64,000 nt of DNA from Hydrogenophaga sp. (GTDB lineage: Bacteria; Pseudomonadota; Gammaproteobacteria; Burkholderiales; Burkholderiaceae_C): contig NZ_JAILWB010000004.1 of assembly GCF_025699295.1 (NCBI RefSeq), forward strand, positions 124,001 through 188,000. Reading direction: 5' to 3'. The notes beneath the pieces are model-generated. The model was not told where the DNA came from. It was given only the letters and a program-made list of their open reading frames with translations, and did no database searches. Positions 56,406 to 64,000 of this stretch are shown piece by piece (positions within the stretch are counted from its first letter, which is position 1; each line of letters starts with the position of its first letter). The translations under genes and the position numbers were made by a program.

Positions 56406-57187
56406 GCGGGGTGCCGATGACCGCCCGGCACCCCATGGTGCCGGCTCCGTGCTTCGAGTTGCGCGGTGTACAGGTGCATCTGGGGCCGGCCGCGCGCCTG
56501 CAGGCGCTGACCGATGTATTCCTGCGCATCCAGGAAGGCGAGCGTGTGGCCCTGGTCGGTGCCAATGGCAGCGGCAAGAGCACGCTGCTGCGTACCCTGC
56601 ACGGCCTGCAGCGCCCCAGCGCGGGCGAGCGGCACACGCCCTCGCACCAGCGCGTGGCGATGCTGTTCCAGCGCCCCCACATGCTGCGCATGAGCGCGCG
56701 GCGCAATATCCAGCTCGGCCTGTGGCTGCGCGGCGTGCCCTGGCGCCAGACCGATGCCATGGCGCTGGCCGCGCTGGCGCGAGTGGAAATGGGCCACCTT
56801 GCCGAGCGCAACGCGCGGGCCCTCTCCGGTGGCCAGCAGCAGCGTCTGGCGCTGGCGCGCGCCTGGGCGCTGCGCCCGGCCGTGTGGTTGCTCGACGAAC
56901 CCACAGCCAGCCTGGACCCGCACGCCAAGCGCGAGGTGGAAGCGCTGATCGCCGAATTCACCTCTGCCGGCCAGCGCGACGTGGCCGGCCAACCCACCGG
57001 GCGGCCCACCACGCTGGTCTTCAGCAGCCACAACCTGGGCCAGGTCAAGCGCCTGGCCAGCCGCGTCATCTACCTCGAGAGCGGCCGCCTGCTGGCGGAC
57101 CTCCCCGTGAAGGATTTTTTCAGCCACGACCTGCTGCGCTCCCTGTGTCCGCAGGCCCATTTGTTCGTTCAAGGAGAAAGCCTGTGA
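56402..57187 (+). CDS. tupC: Tungstate-type ABC transporter ATPase
   Basis: A 261-residue ATPase. Walker A VGANGSGKST is near residues 52-61, the Q-loop in MLFQRPHML near 86-94, signature LSGGQQQR near 140-147, Walker B VWLLDEPTASLD near 159-170 and the switch His in FSSHN near 205-209. It lacks the C-terminal MOP domains seen in the ModC gene 3 kb away, as expected for TupC. It overlaps tupB and tupA by 4 bp each. Confidence 0.9.
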   Translation: MSGVPMTARHPMVPAPCFELRGVQVHLGPAARLQALTDVFLRIQEGERVALVGANGSGKSTLLRTLHGLQRPSAGERHTPSHQRVAMLFQRPHMLRMSARRNIQLGLWLRGVPWRQTDAMALAALARVEMGHLAERNARALSGGQQQRLALARAWALRPAVWLLDEPTASLDPHAKREVEALIAEFTSAGQRDVAGQPTGRPTTLVFSSHNLGQVKRLASRVIYLESGRLLADLPVKDFFSHDLLRSLCPQAHLFVQGESL

Positions 57188-57996
57188 ATGTGTTCCATCG
57201 TTTGACCCGCGCCGCCACATTCGGCACCGTCTTGTTGGCCAGTGCCAGTACCTGGGCGCAACAAAGCATCGTGGTCGCGTCCACCACGTCCACCGAGCAG
57301 TCGGGTCTGTTTGGCCATGTGCTGCCCGAGTTCAAGAAGGCCAGCGGTATCGACGTGAAGGTGGTCGCTCTCGGCACCGGCCAGGCCATCGACATGGCAC
57401 GCCGCGGCGACGCCGACGTGCTGTTCGTGCACGACAAGGTGGCCGAGGAGAAGTTCGTTGCCGATGGCTTCGCAGCCAGGCGACAGGAGGTCATGTACAA
57501 CGACTTCGTGCTCGTGGGCCCGAAGGCCGACCCGGCAAAGACCACGGGCAAGGACGTCGTGGAGGCGCTCAAGAAAGTGGCCGCGGCCAATGCACCCTTC
57601 ATCTCGCGTGGCGACAAGAGCGGCACGCACGCGGCCGAGCTGCGCTTCTGGAAGATGGCCGGGCTGGATTCCAAGGGCAGCGGCTACAAGGAATGTGGCT
57701 GCGGCATGGGCCCGGCGCTCAACATCGCCTCCAGCAGCGGCGGCTACGCGCTCACCGATCGCGGCACCTGGCTGAACTTCAAGAACCGGGGCGATCTGGC
57801 GGTGCTGGTGGAGGGCGACAAGCGCCTGTTCAACCAGTACGGTGTGATGCTGGTGAGTGCCGCCAGGCACCCGCAGGTCAAGACCGCCGACGGCCAGAAG
57901 TTCATCGACTGGGTCACCGGCCCCGCCGGCCAGTCGGCCATCGCCAGCTACAAGATCGGTGGCGAGCAGCTGTTCTTCCCGAACGCGATGAAGTGA
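57184..57996 (+). CDS. tupA: Tungstate-binding protein TupA
   Basis: A 270-residue periplasmic receptor with a Sec signal (cleavage near STWAQQ, about residue 25). The TupA oxyanion motif ASTTSTEQSGLF is near 32-43, followed by the GDADVLFVHD and FISRGDKSGTHAAE blocks. It binds tungstate, perhaps molybdate, and hands it to TupBC. The GTG start overlaps the tupC stop (GTGA), preceded by an AAGGAG site. Confidence 0.92.
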   Translation: MNVFHRLTRAATFGTVLLASASTWAQQSIVVASTTSTEQSGLFGHVLPEFKKASGIDVKVVALGTGQAIDMARRGDADVLFVHDKVAEEKFVADGFAARRQEVMYNDFVLVGPKADPAKTTGKDVVEALKKVAAANAPFISRGDKSGTHAAELRFWKMAGLDSKGSGYKECGCGMGPALNIASSSGGYALTDRGTWLNFKNRGDLAVLVEGDKRLFNQYGVMLVSAARHPQVKTADGQKFIDWVTGPAGQSAIASYKIGGEQLFFPNAMK

Positions 57997-58069
57997 GCGG
58001 CGCCGGTGGCGGTCCGCCGGGCCCGTGACGGCGACCGGCTTTTCACGGTCATGTGCTACCGTGCCACCG

Positions 58070-58849
58070 ATGAGCCCCCTGCGCCGAAACCTGCTGCTGC
58101 TTGCGCTGACCGTGCTGGTCGGCTTGAGCTGGCTGCAGCCGGTGGACCAGTTCGCGCTGGCCAGCAGTGCGGAAGGGCTCAAGCGCTCCCTGGCCGCGTT
58201 CGCCGCCGCGCGCGGTCTCAACGCAGTCATCTCGGTGATCCAGGGCACGGAAGTCACCGGCGGCGCGTTCGTGAACGTCACGCTCGCGCTGGGGCAGGTG
58301 CTTGATCCAGTGAACGATCTGGTGGAGCAGTTCTCGCGGCTGATGCTGGTGGTCAGCGTGGTGTTCAGCGCGCAACTGCTGTTGATGAAGATCGGCGCAA
58401 CCTGGGTCGTGTCGCTGGTGCTGAGCGCGGTGGCGCTGGCCTGGGCCTGGCTCGCGTTCGGGCCGCGGCGCGAACCGGCGCCGCCGCGCTGGCTGGGCCG
58501 CCTGTTGCTTGCCTTGCTGCTGGTGCGCTTCGCCGTGCCGGCCGTGGCCATCACCAGCGAGCTGGGCTACCAGGCCTTCATGACCGAGCAGTACCAGAGC
58601 GGCCAGCAGGCGGTGGAAGCCTCCACCCGCACCCTGAGTGGCGGCAGCGACGCGCCCACCGGCACGCGCTGGTGGGAGCTGCGCGAGAAGCTGGCCGAGA
58701 AGGTCGACGAGATCCGGGCGCAGTCCGAACAGGTCGTGGCGCACGTGATCGACCTCATGGTCGTGTTCCTGATGCAGACCCTCGTGTTCCCGCTGCTCAC
58801 GCTGTGGCTGGCGTGGTGGGGCTGGCGCGCCTGGGGCCCTCACCCCTGA
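58070..58849 (+). CDS. Membrane protein of unknown function
   Basis: A 259-residue protein with hydrophobic segments near 7-22, 95-125, 140-165 and 228-250 and an amphipathic linker (about 170-225) holding EKLAEKVDEIRAQSEQ. No family is recognised. It sits between the tup and mod systems with its own start: ATG at 58070 (an upstream GTG at 58025 is less likely). It might be unrelated to oxyanion transport. DUF3597 follows by 60 bp. Confidence 0.6.
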   Translation: MSPLRRNLLLLALTVLVGLSWLQPVDQFALASSAEGLKRSLAAFAAARGLNAVISVIQGTEVTGGAFVNVTLALGQVLDPVNDLVEQFSRLMLVVSVVFSAQLLLMKIGATWVVSLVLSAVALAWAWLAFGPRREPAPPRWLGRLLLALLLVRFAVPAVAITSELGYQAFMTEQYQSGQQAVEASTRTLSGGSDAPTGTRWWELREKLAEKVDEIRAQSEQVVAHVIDLMVVFLMQTLVFPLLTLWLAWWGWRAWGPHP

Positions 58850-58909
58850 CGGCGCGGCATACTGTTCCCGGTTCCCTTCATCCGTTTTCACATCACCAAG
58901 GAGTTCACC

Positions 58910-59326
58910 ATGGGATTCTTCAGCAACATCCTCGAAAAGCTCGGCATGTCCTCGGCCGCCGCGGCACCCGTCATCACGCCGCCCGCCGTGCCCGGTGCTG
59001 CGGCCGCACCCGCGCCAGCCCCCGTGGCAGCGCCTGCTGCGGCACCTGCCGTGGCCTCGATCACCATGGTCGACGTGATGGCGCTGATGGAAAAGAAAGC
59101 CGCCGCCAACCCGCAGAAACTCAACTGGAAGACCTCCATCGTCGACCTGCTCAAGCTGCTCGACCTCGACAGCAGCCTGGCCGCACGCAAGGAACTGGCC
59201 AAGGAGCTGTACTGCCCCGACGAGCTGATGGGCGACTCGGCGAAGATGAACATGTGGCTGCACAAGAACGTGCTGGCGCACATCGCGGCGAATGGCGGGA
59301 ACGTGCCGAAGGAACTGTTCGACTGA
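58910..59326 (+). CDS. DUF3597 family protein
   Basis: A 138-residue soluble protein. After a short amphipathic start (MGFFSNILEKLGM) comes a Pro/Ala-rich linker (about 15-48) and a C-terminal DUF3597 domain (about 50-138; LNWKTSIVDLLKLLDLDSSL, ARKELAKEL). The domain has a small KsgA-like or LysM-adjacent fold in some proteins, but the function is unknown. An AAGGAG site precedes the ATG. It is convergent with modC. Confidence 0.85.
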   Translation: MGFFSNILEKLGMSSAAAAPVITPPAVPGAAAAPAPAPVAAPAAAPAVASITMVDVMALMEKKAAANPQKLNWKTSIVDLLKLLDLDSSLAARKELAKELYCPDELMGDSAKMNMWLHKNVLAHIAANGGNVPKELFD

Positions 59327-59355
59327 ACCCGCCAGGGCGGCGGGCGCGGCCCGTG

Positions 59356-60456
59356 TCAGCGCACCATCGCCACGCCCTTGATCTGCGCGAACACCGCCAC
59401 ACCCGGCACGATGCCCAGCCGGCGTGCCGACAGCTGGCTGATGCGCGAGAGCAGGCGCACGGCCGTGGCGCCTTCGCCCAGCCGCAGTCCCACCAGCACC
59501 TGGCCGGGCATGTCGTCGGCCACGTCCGTCACCGTGGCGGGCAGGATGTTGAGCACGCTGGTCTGTTCGGGCATCTGCAGCGAGATGCTCACGTCGCGTG
59601 CCTGGATGCGGACGCGCACCGGCGTTTGCGGTGGTGGTCGGGTGCCGGTCTGCGGCAGCAGCAGGCGCCCGCCACCAACGAATTCGAGCACGCTCAGGCT
59701 GTCGGCCTGCGAGTCGGCGACCACCCGCGCATCGATCAGTGAGGCCGCCGCGTCGCCGTGGGCCAGTGGCAGGTCCAGGCGCGTCATGAGGTCCATCACC
59801 GGGCCCTGCGCGCGCACACGACCGTCCTCCAGCAGCACGAGATGGTCGCCCAGCCGCGCCATTTCGTCGGGCGAGTGGGTGACGTAGACCACCGGGATGT
59901 CGAGCTGCTCGTGCAGCTGTTCGAGCCAGGGCAGGATCTCTGCCTTGCGCGCGGCGTCGAGCGCGGCGAGCGGTTCGTCCATCAGCAGTACGCGCGGGCT
60001 GGTGGCCAGGGCGCGCGCGATCGCCACGCGCTGGCGCTCGCCGCCCGAGAGCTGGTGCGGCATGCGCTGCAGCAGATGCTGGATGCCCAGCAGTTCCAGG
60101 CCGTGGTCCCAGCCGTGGCGGCGTTCGGCGGCCGGTGTGCGCTGGTGGCCGAACATCAGGTTGCCCTGCACGCTGAGGTGTTCGAACAGGCTGGCCTCCT
60201 GAAACACATAGCCCAGCGCACGCCGGTACGCCGGGCGCATGAGGCGCCGGACGCTGTCCTGCCACGGCTCACCGCCCACGCGCACCACGCCCGTGGCCAG
60301 CGGTTCCAGGCCAGCGAGCACACGCAGGCAGGTGGTCTTGCCCGAGCCCGAGGGGCCATACAACACGCTCACGCCGTGCCCGGGCAGGCGCAGGTCGACG
60401 TCGAGCAGGAAGCCGGTGCGCTGAAGGCGCGCGGTGAGTTGCAGTTCGTCACTCAT
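59356..60456 (-). CDS. modC: Molybdate ABC transporter ATPase ModC
   Basis: A 366-residue ATPase. Walker A YGPSGSGKTT is near residues 33-42, signature LSGGERQR near 134-141, Walker B VLLMDEPLAALD near 154-165 and the switch His in VTHSPDEMA. The C-terminus carries tandem MOP/TOBE oxyanion-binding domains (about 290-366; RDVSISLQMPEQTS). It powers ModB; ATG overlaps the modB stop (ATGA). Confidence 0.94.
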   Translation of the reverse strand: MSDELQLTARLQRTGFLLDVDLRLPGHGVSVLYGPSGSGKTTCLRVLAGLEPLATGVVRVGGEPWQDSVRRLMRPAYRRALGYVFQEASLFEHLSVQGNLMFGHQRTPAAERRHGWDHGLELLGIQHLLQRMPHQLSGGERQRVAIARALATSPRVLLMDEPLAALDAARKAEILPWLEQLHEQLDIPVVYVTHSPDEMARLGDHLVLLEDGRVRAQGPVMDLMTRLDLPLAHGDAAASLIDARVVADSQADSLSVLEFVGGGRLLLPQTGTRPPPQTPVRVRIQARDVSISLQMPEQTSVLNILPATVTDVADDMPGQVLVGLRLGEGATAVRLLSRISQLSARRLGIVPGVAVFAQIKGVAMVR

Positions 60457-61136
60457 GCGCTGCCCCCGCGCTGGCGCCGGTTGTAGAGCTGCAGCGCGAG
60501 CAGCACGGCGAAGGCAAAGCCGAGCATGACGGCGGCGAGGCGGTGCGCGTCGCCGTACTCGAGCGCCTCGACGTGGTCGTAGATCTGCACCGAGACCACG
60601 CGCGTCACACCGGGAATGTTGCCGCCGACCATGAGCACCACGCCGAACTCGCCCACCGTGTGCGCGAAGCTCATGATGACGCCGGTGACCAGGCCAGGCC
60701 TGCACAGCGGCAGCACGACGTGAAAGAAGCTGTCCAGCGGCGCGGCGCGCAGCGTGGCGGCGACTTCCAGCGGACGCTCACCCAGCGCCTGCATGGCGTT
60801 GTGCACCGGCTGCACCATGAAAGGCAACGAATAGAACACCGAGGCGATCACAAGTCCGGTGAAGCTGAAGGTGAGCACGCCCAGACCCAGCCATTGCGTG
60901 AACTGGCCCACAGGCCCGTTCGGTCCCATGAGCACCAGCAGGTAAAAGCCCAGCACCGAGGGTGGCAGCACCAGCGGCATGGCCACCAGCGCGCCCACGG
61001 GGCGGCTCCAGGCCGAGCGGCTGCGCGCCAGCCACCAGGCCAGCGGCACGCCCAGCACCAGCAGGATCAGCGTCGTGAGGGTGGCGACCTGCAGCGTGAG
61101 GCCGATGGCCTGGAGGTCGGATGGCGTGAGCAGCAC
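60453..61136 (-). CDS. modB: Molybdate ABC permease ModB
   Basis: A 227-residue inner-membrane permease with about 5-6 helices. The C-terminal GEFGVVLMVGGNIPGVT block and the EAA loop (APLDSFFHVVLPLCRPG) are typical of ModB. It forms the homodimeric channel for molybdate with ModC. 4 bp separate it from modA. Confidence 0.94.
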   Translation of the reverse strand: MLLTPSDLQAIGLTLQVATLTTLILLVLGVPLAWWLARSRSAWSRPVGALVAMPLVLPPSVLGFYLLVLMGPNGPVGQFTQWLGLGVLTFSFTGLVIASVFYSLPFMVQPVHNAMQALGERPLEVAATLRAAPLDSFFHVVLPLCRPGLVTGVIMSFAHTVGEFGVVLMVGGNIPGVTRVVSVQIYDHVEALEYGDAHRLAAVMLGFAFAVLLALQLYNRRQRGGSA

Positions 61137-61140
61137 GTTG

Positions 61141-61896
61141 TCAGACCCCGTAGCCGAAGGAGCGGATCAGGGCCTTGGTATCGGGGCTTTGCAGCAGCTT
61201 CATGAGCGCCAGCGCCGCCTCGTTGCCGGCGGCACGCTGGAGCAGCACCGCGTCCTGCCGGATCGGCGCATACAGGTCCTGCGGTACCACCCACATCGAA
61301 CCGCCCTTGAGCCGGCCGCCCTCGAGCACCTGCGACATCGCCACGAAACCGATCTCGGCGTTGCCGGTGAAGACGAAGCTGTAGGCCTGGCCGATGCTCT
61401 CGCCCTGCACCAGCTGCGGCGTGAGCTTGGTGGTAAGCCCAAGCTTGTCCATGGCCTCGACCGCCGCCGCGCCGTAGGGGGCGGTTTTCGGGTTGGCGAT
61501 GGCCAGCTTGCGGAAACCGTCGCTCTTGAGCACGGCGCCCTGGGAGTCGACCCTGGCGGGATCGGCCGACCACAACACCAGCTGGCCGGTGGCATAGGTG
61601 AAGCGGCTGCCCGGCTGCGCCAGACCATCGGCCTCAAGCTGCGCGGGGGTCTTCGTGTCGGCCGCGAGCAGCACGTCGAACGGCGCGCCGTTGCGGATCT
61701 GCGCGTACAGCCGGCCGGTTGAGCCCACCGTGATCCGAAGCGTGTGGCCGGTGCGCTTCTCCAGCACGGCGGCCACGGCCTTGATGGGCTCGGCGAAGTT
61801 GGCGGCCACGGCCACCTGCGCTTCTGCGGCGTGCAGCGTGCCGGCCATGGCCAGCAGCGTCAGCAGGGGCCAGCGCAGAAGAGAACGTGCGAACAT
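61141..61896 (-). CDS. modA: Molybdate-binding protein ModA
   Basis: A 251-residue periplasmic receptor with a Sec signal (cleavage near LHAAEA, about residue 24). The ModA/AcfC features are VAVAANFAEPIKAVAAVLEK, GSTGRLYAQI and a DVLLAAD segment, which bind oxyanions by backbone and side-chain hydroxyls. First gene of modABC, with an AAAAGGAG site, divergent from modE across the ModE-like operator. Confidence 0.95.
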   Translation of the reverse strand: MFARSLLRWPLLTLLAMAGTLHAAEAQVAVAANFAEPIKAVAAVLEKRTGHTLRITVGSTGRLYAQIRNGAPFDVLLAADTKTPAQLEADGLAQPGSRFTYATGQLVLWSADPARVDSQGAVLKSDGFRKLAIANPKTAPYGAAAVEAMDKLGLTTKLTPQLVQGESIGQAYSFVFTGNAEIGFVAMSQVLEGGRLKGGSMWVVPQDLYAPIRQDAVLLQRAAGNEAALALMKLLQSPDTKALIRSFGYGV

Positions 61897-61920
61897 CGGG
61901 CGCTCCTTTTCGTGCCGTTT

Positions 61921-61943
61921 CGCTATTCCGATATGGAATAGCG
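61921..61943. promoter_or_regulatory. ModE-type operator, perfect inverted repeat
   Basis: CGCTATTCC - GATAT - GGAATAGCG, a perfect 9-5-9 inverted repeat between the divergent modA and modE starts. The CGCTAT...ATAGCG ends match the published ModE boxes (CGwTAT-type half-sites). It lies 25 bp upstream of modA. ModE bound to molybdate would shut modABC off and perhaps itself. Confidence 0.8.
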
Positions 61944-61973
61944 ATGAGTATAGTCCGCACCCGACCCCTTGCC

Positions 61974-62768
61974 ATGGCCTCCAGAAAACCCACTGCCCGC
62001 AACGCGCTGAACCACCTGCCGCAGGCGCTGGTCGACAGCAGCGCCGACAAGCGCCTGGACGTGCTGCGCCAGGTGGCCGCGGGTTGCTCGATTTCGCAGG
62101 CCGCGCGCGAGGTGGGAATCAGCTACAAGGCCGCCTGGCAGGCGATCGACACACTCTCCAGCCTGAGCGGCCAGCCGCTGGTGGAGCGCACCGTGGGCGG
62201 CGCGGGCGGCGGGGGCGCGCGCATCACGCCGCAGGGCGAGCAGTTGCTGGCGCTGGCCGCTGCGCTGGCGCGCGCGCGCGAACAGGTGCTGGCCCGTTTT
62301 GCCGGCGGTGAGGCGCTGGCCACCGGCCTGGGCCTGCGCACCAGCATGCGCAACCAGTTGCCGTGCACCGTGCTGCGCTGCGAGGCGGCCGCGCCGGATG
62401 ACCCGACCGTGTGGGTGCAGGCCGGGAGCGCGGGGGGCGCGAAGCTGTGGTCCAGCGTCACGCGCGAGAGCGCCGATCTGCTGGGCCTGGCGCCGGGCAG
62501 GGCGGTGCTGCTGCTGTGCAAGGCCACGGCGGTCTCGGTGGGGCCAGCGCTGAAGGGAACCGGCGCCAGCGCCAGGCTCGCCGAAACCTGCCGCTTCAAC
62601 GGCGTGGTGGACCGGGTGACACCGGGCGCTTCGCGCGATGAAATCGTGCTGGCACTTCCGGGGGGTGGGCACTGGGTGGGGTTCGCGCCGCACCCGTCGG
62701 GGCTGGCTCCGGGCGACAAGGCCGGGGCCAGCGTGGCTGCTTCGGCGCTGGTGGTCGCGCTGGGTTGA
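61974..62768 (+). CDS. modE: Molybdate-responsive regulator ModE
   Basis: A 264-residue repressor, near the 262 residues of E. coli ModE. The winged helix (about 15-95; SISQAAREVGISYKAAWQAID) is followed by two Mop molybdate-binding domains (about 120-190 and 195-262; RTSMRNQLPCTVLRCE). ATG at 61974 is used because an earlier ATG (61944) would begin just at the operator edge; neither has a strong ribosome site. It represses modABC on molybdate. Confidence 0.93.
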   Translation: MASRKPTARNALNHLPQALVDSSADKRLDVLRQVAAGCSISQAAREVGISYKAAWQAIDTLSSLSGQPLVERTVGGAGGGGARITPQGEQLLALAAALARAREQVLARFAGGEALATGLGLRTSMRNQLPCTVLRCEAAAPDDPTVWVQAGSAGGAKLWSSVTRESADLLGLAPGRAVLLLCKATAVSVGPALKGTGASARLAETCRFNGVVDRVTPGASRDEIVLALPGGGHWVGFAPHPSGLAPGDKAGASVAASALVVALG

Positions 62769-62789
62769 TCGCGGGTCGGGCGGGCAGCG

Positions 62790-63962
62790 TCAGCGCCGGC
62801 GTGCGCCAAGCTTGCGGTACACAGTGGCGCGGCTGATGCCGAGCGCGCGCGCCGCTTCCTTCACGTTGCCGCGCGCGTCGTCCACCGCCTTGCGGATCAG
62901 TGCGGTCTCCACGTCCTTGAGCGGCGCGCCGTGGGCAGGACCATGCACCGATGCGCGCTCGCCACCCGGGTTGAGCTGGGCCAGCACGCTCAGGCGCAGT
63001 CCCGACCACAGCGGCACTTCGACCGGTCCGCGTTGCGCGCGCGCCGCGTCGAACAGCGATTCCATCGGCGCGGCAAACAGTTCGCTGCAATGGCCCGGCG
63101 CAGTGCCGGGTGCCACGCCCAGCATGTCGGCGGCCGGGCGGTTGAGCGCGGTCACCAGGCCGTCGGCATCCACGCAGACCAGGCCGTCGCTGTCGTCACC
63201 GTGCAAGCGGCCGGGCCAGTTCAGGCACAGCAGCAGGCGGTGAGGCTGCCCCAGGGTGAGCGCGTTCTCGATGCTGCGCGCGGACTGCGTCACCAGGTGC
63301 TTGAGCGCGGGCTGCTCGATCACGTTCACGCCGGTCAGGTCGAGCATGCCGACACACCGGCCGTCATGCCCCCAGATCGGCGCGCCGGCACAGCTGTAGA
63401 CGCTGGTGTCGTCGTAGAAGTGTTCGCCCCGATGCAGCCACACCGGCTGCAGTTCGGCCAGCGTGGCGCCGATGGCGGTGGTGCCCACGGCGCGTTCCGA
63501 CAGGTCGACGCCCACGCGTGCGATGTTGGCCGCCAGCGGGTCGTTGCGGTCCACCGGGCCATGGACGTTGATCACCATGCCGCGCGCGTCGGTGAGGATG
63601 GCGAAGTACCGCGTGTGCGCCATGGCGCGCGTGAGCGACTGGATCACCGGCGCGGCGGCGCGCAGCAGCGGCTGGCTGGCCTCGATGGCATGGTGCATCG
63701 CACCGGGGGACACGGCGTCGAAGGCGATGTGCTGGCGCGGCTCGAAGCCCAGGTCGAGGCAACGCCGCCAGGAGCGCTCGACCCAGGGCGCCAGCAGGGG
63801 CTGTGCCTGCGGCGCGCGGATCTCCAGCACGAGCTTGCGGGCCTGCTCGATCAGGGCAAGCCGGTGCTGCTGGGGAACCGGGGTCAGGTGCTGGGGGGTC
63901 ACGATCGGCGGGGATGTGGCTGGGCCGGGGCCGGGCTGATGAATCCGTGGAGCGCTGTCCAT
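62790..63962 (-). CDS. GAF / Fis-type activator (AcoR-like without AAA+ domain)
   Basis: A 390-residue regulator: an N-terminal GAF-type sensor (about 50-220, with an AILTDARGMVINVHGPVD segment), a PAS-like middle (about 255-300) and a C-terminal Fis helix-turn-helix (about 340-388; EAARALGISRATVYRKLG). The central sigma-54-binding AAA+ domain of AcoR-type activators is absent. It may recruit sigma-70 or act as an anti-activator. TAA precedes the ATG at 63962, fixing the start. It is convergent with modE. Confidence 0.85.
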   Translation of the reverse strand: MDSAPRIHQPGPGPATSPPIVTPQHLTPVPQQHRLALIEQARKLVLEIRAPQAQPLLAPWVERSWRRCLDLGFEPRQHIAFDAVSPGAMHHAIEASQPLLRAAAPVIQSLTRAMAHTRYFAILTDARGMVINVHGPVDRNDPLAANIARVGVDLSERAVGTTAIGATLAELQPVWLHRGEHFYDDTSVYSCAGAPIWGHDGRCVGMLDLTGVNVIEQPALKHLVTQSARSIENALTLGQPHRLLLCLNWPGRLHGDDSDGLVCVDADGLVTALNRPAADMLGVAPGTAPGHCSELFAAPMESLFDAARAQRGPVEVPLWSGLRLSVLAQLNPGGERASVHGPAHGAPLKDVETALIRKAVDDARGNVKEAARALGISRATVYRKLGARRR

Positions 63963-64000
63963 TAGAGCAGCGATTGCGCTGCCCGTGCAGGCCGCGGTGG

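Overview
This window is high-GC chromosomal DNA of a beta-proteobacterium, most likely order Burkholderiales, family Comamonadaceae (Hydrogenophaga-like). That is an inference from gene content: three Bug-type tripartite-tricarboxylate binding proteins without TctAB partners, a HexR-type Entner-Doudoroff operon, the pyrG-kdsA-eno-ftsB order, and the gene families present. Nearly every gene is an ordinary GC-rich chromosomal gene. The exception is an AT-richer island of about 2.3 kb (about 39.3-41.6 kb) that holds a retron.

Layout. 1-5.8 kb: central carbon operon read leftwards, zwf-pgl-edd-eda-pgi, with a near-perfect HexR box in front of zwf. 5.9-13.2 kb (minus): an orphan LolD-like ATPase, miaA, a Bcr/CflA exporter, an alpha/beta-hydrolase lipoprotein, gdhA and mutL, then dedA on the plus strand. 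14-18.6 kb: LysR regulator divergent from a CoA-transferase / DUF1254 / Bug cluster. 18.6-23 kb: amiC-tsaE, divergent queG, and a MarR / siderophore-interacting protein pair with a clear operator-promoter. 23-27.3 kb: acyl-CoA ligase, then an MCE lipid-transport cluster (permease, MlaD-like, lipoprotein) lacking its ATPase. 27.3-30 kb: Bug protein and FAH-family hydrolase controlled by a divergent GntR regulator. 30.0-30.3 kb: two inverted copies of a structured repeat. 30.3-34.8 kb: TAXI-type TRAP transporter with DUF1850 and an AEC carrier. 35-39.1 kb: xerD, a third Bug protein, exported msrA/msrB and small DUF genes.

39.3-41.6 kb: the retron. An ATG/TGA-coupled pair encodes a small nucleoside-deoxyribosyltransferase-like effector and a reverse transcriptase with YADD, NAxxH and VTG signatures. 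A 22-bp perfect inverted repeat (msd) and an Ec86-like UGUUUCG hairpin (msr) lie inside the reverse transcriptase reading frame, between an N-terminal winged-helix-like segment and the polymerase core. This is the most unusual feature of the window.

41.6-54.3 kb: dbpA, two coupled sensor kinases, a DUF455 protein, gamma-carbonic anhydrase, hslO, and the pyrG-kdsA-eno-ftsB-ATPase operon, then coaBC. 54.4-62.8 kb: two oxyanion systems side by side, tungstate-type tupBCA with a divergent ModE/PBP-fusion regulator, and modABC with divergent modE and a perfect ModE-like palindrome. A small membrane protein and a DUF3597 protein lie between them. The window closes with a GAF/Fis activator of AcoR type that lacks the AAA+ domain. 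No rRNA, tRNA, CRISPR array or insertion sequence was recognised.
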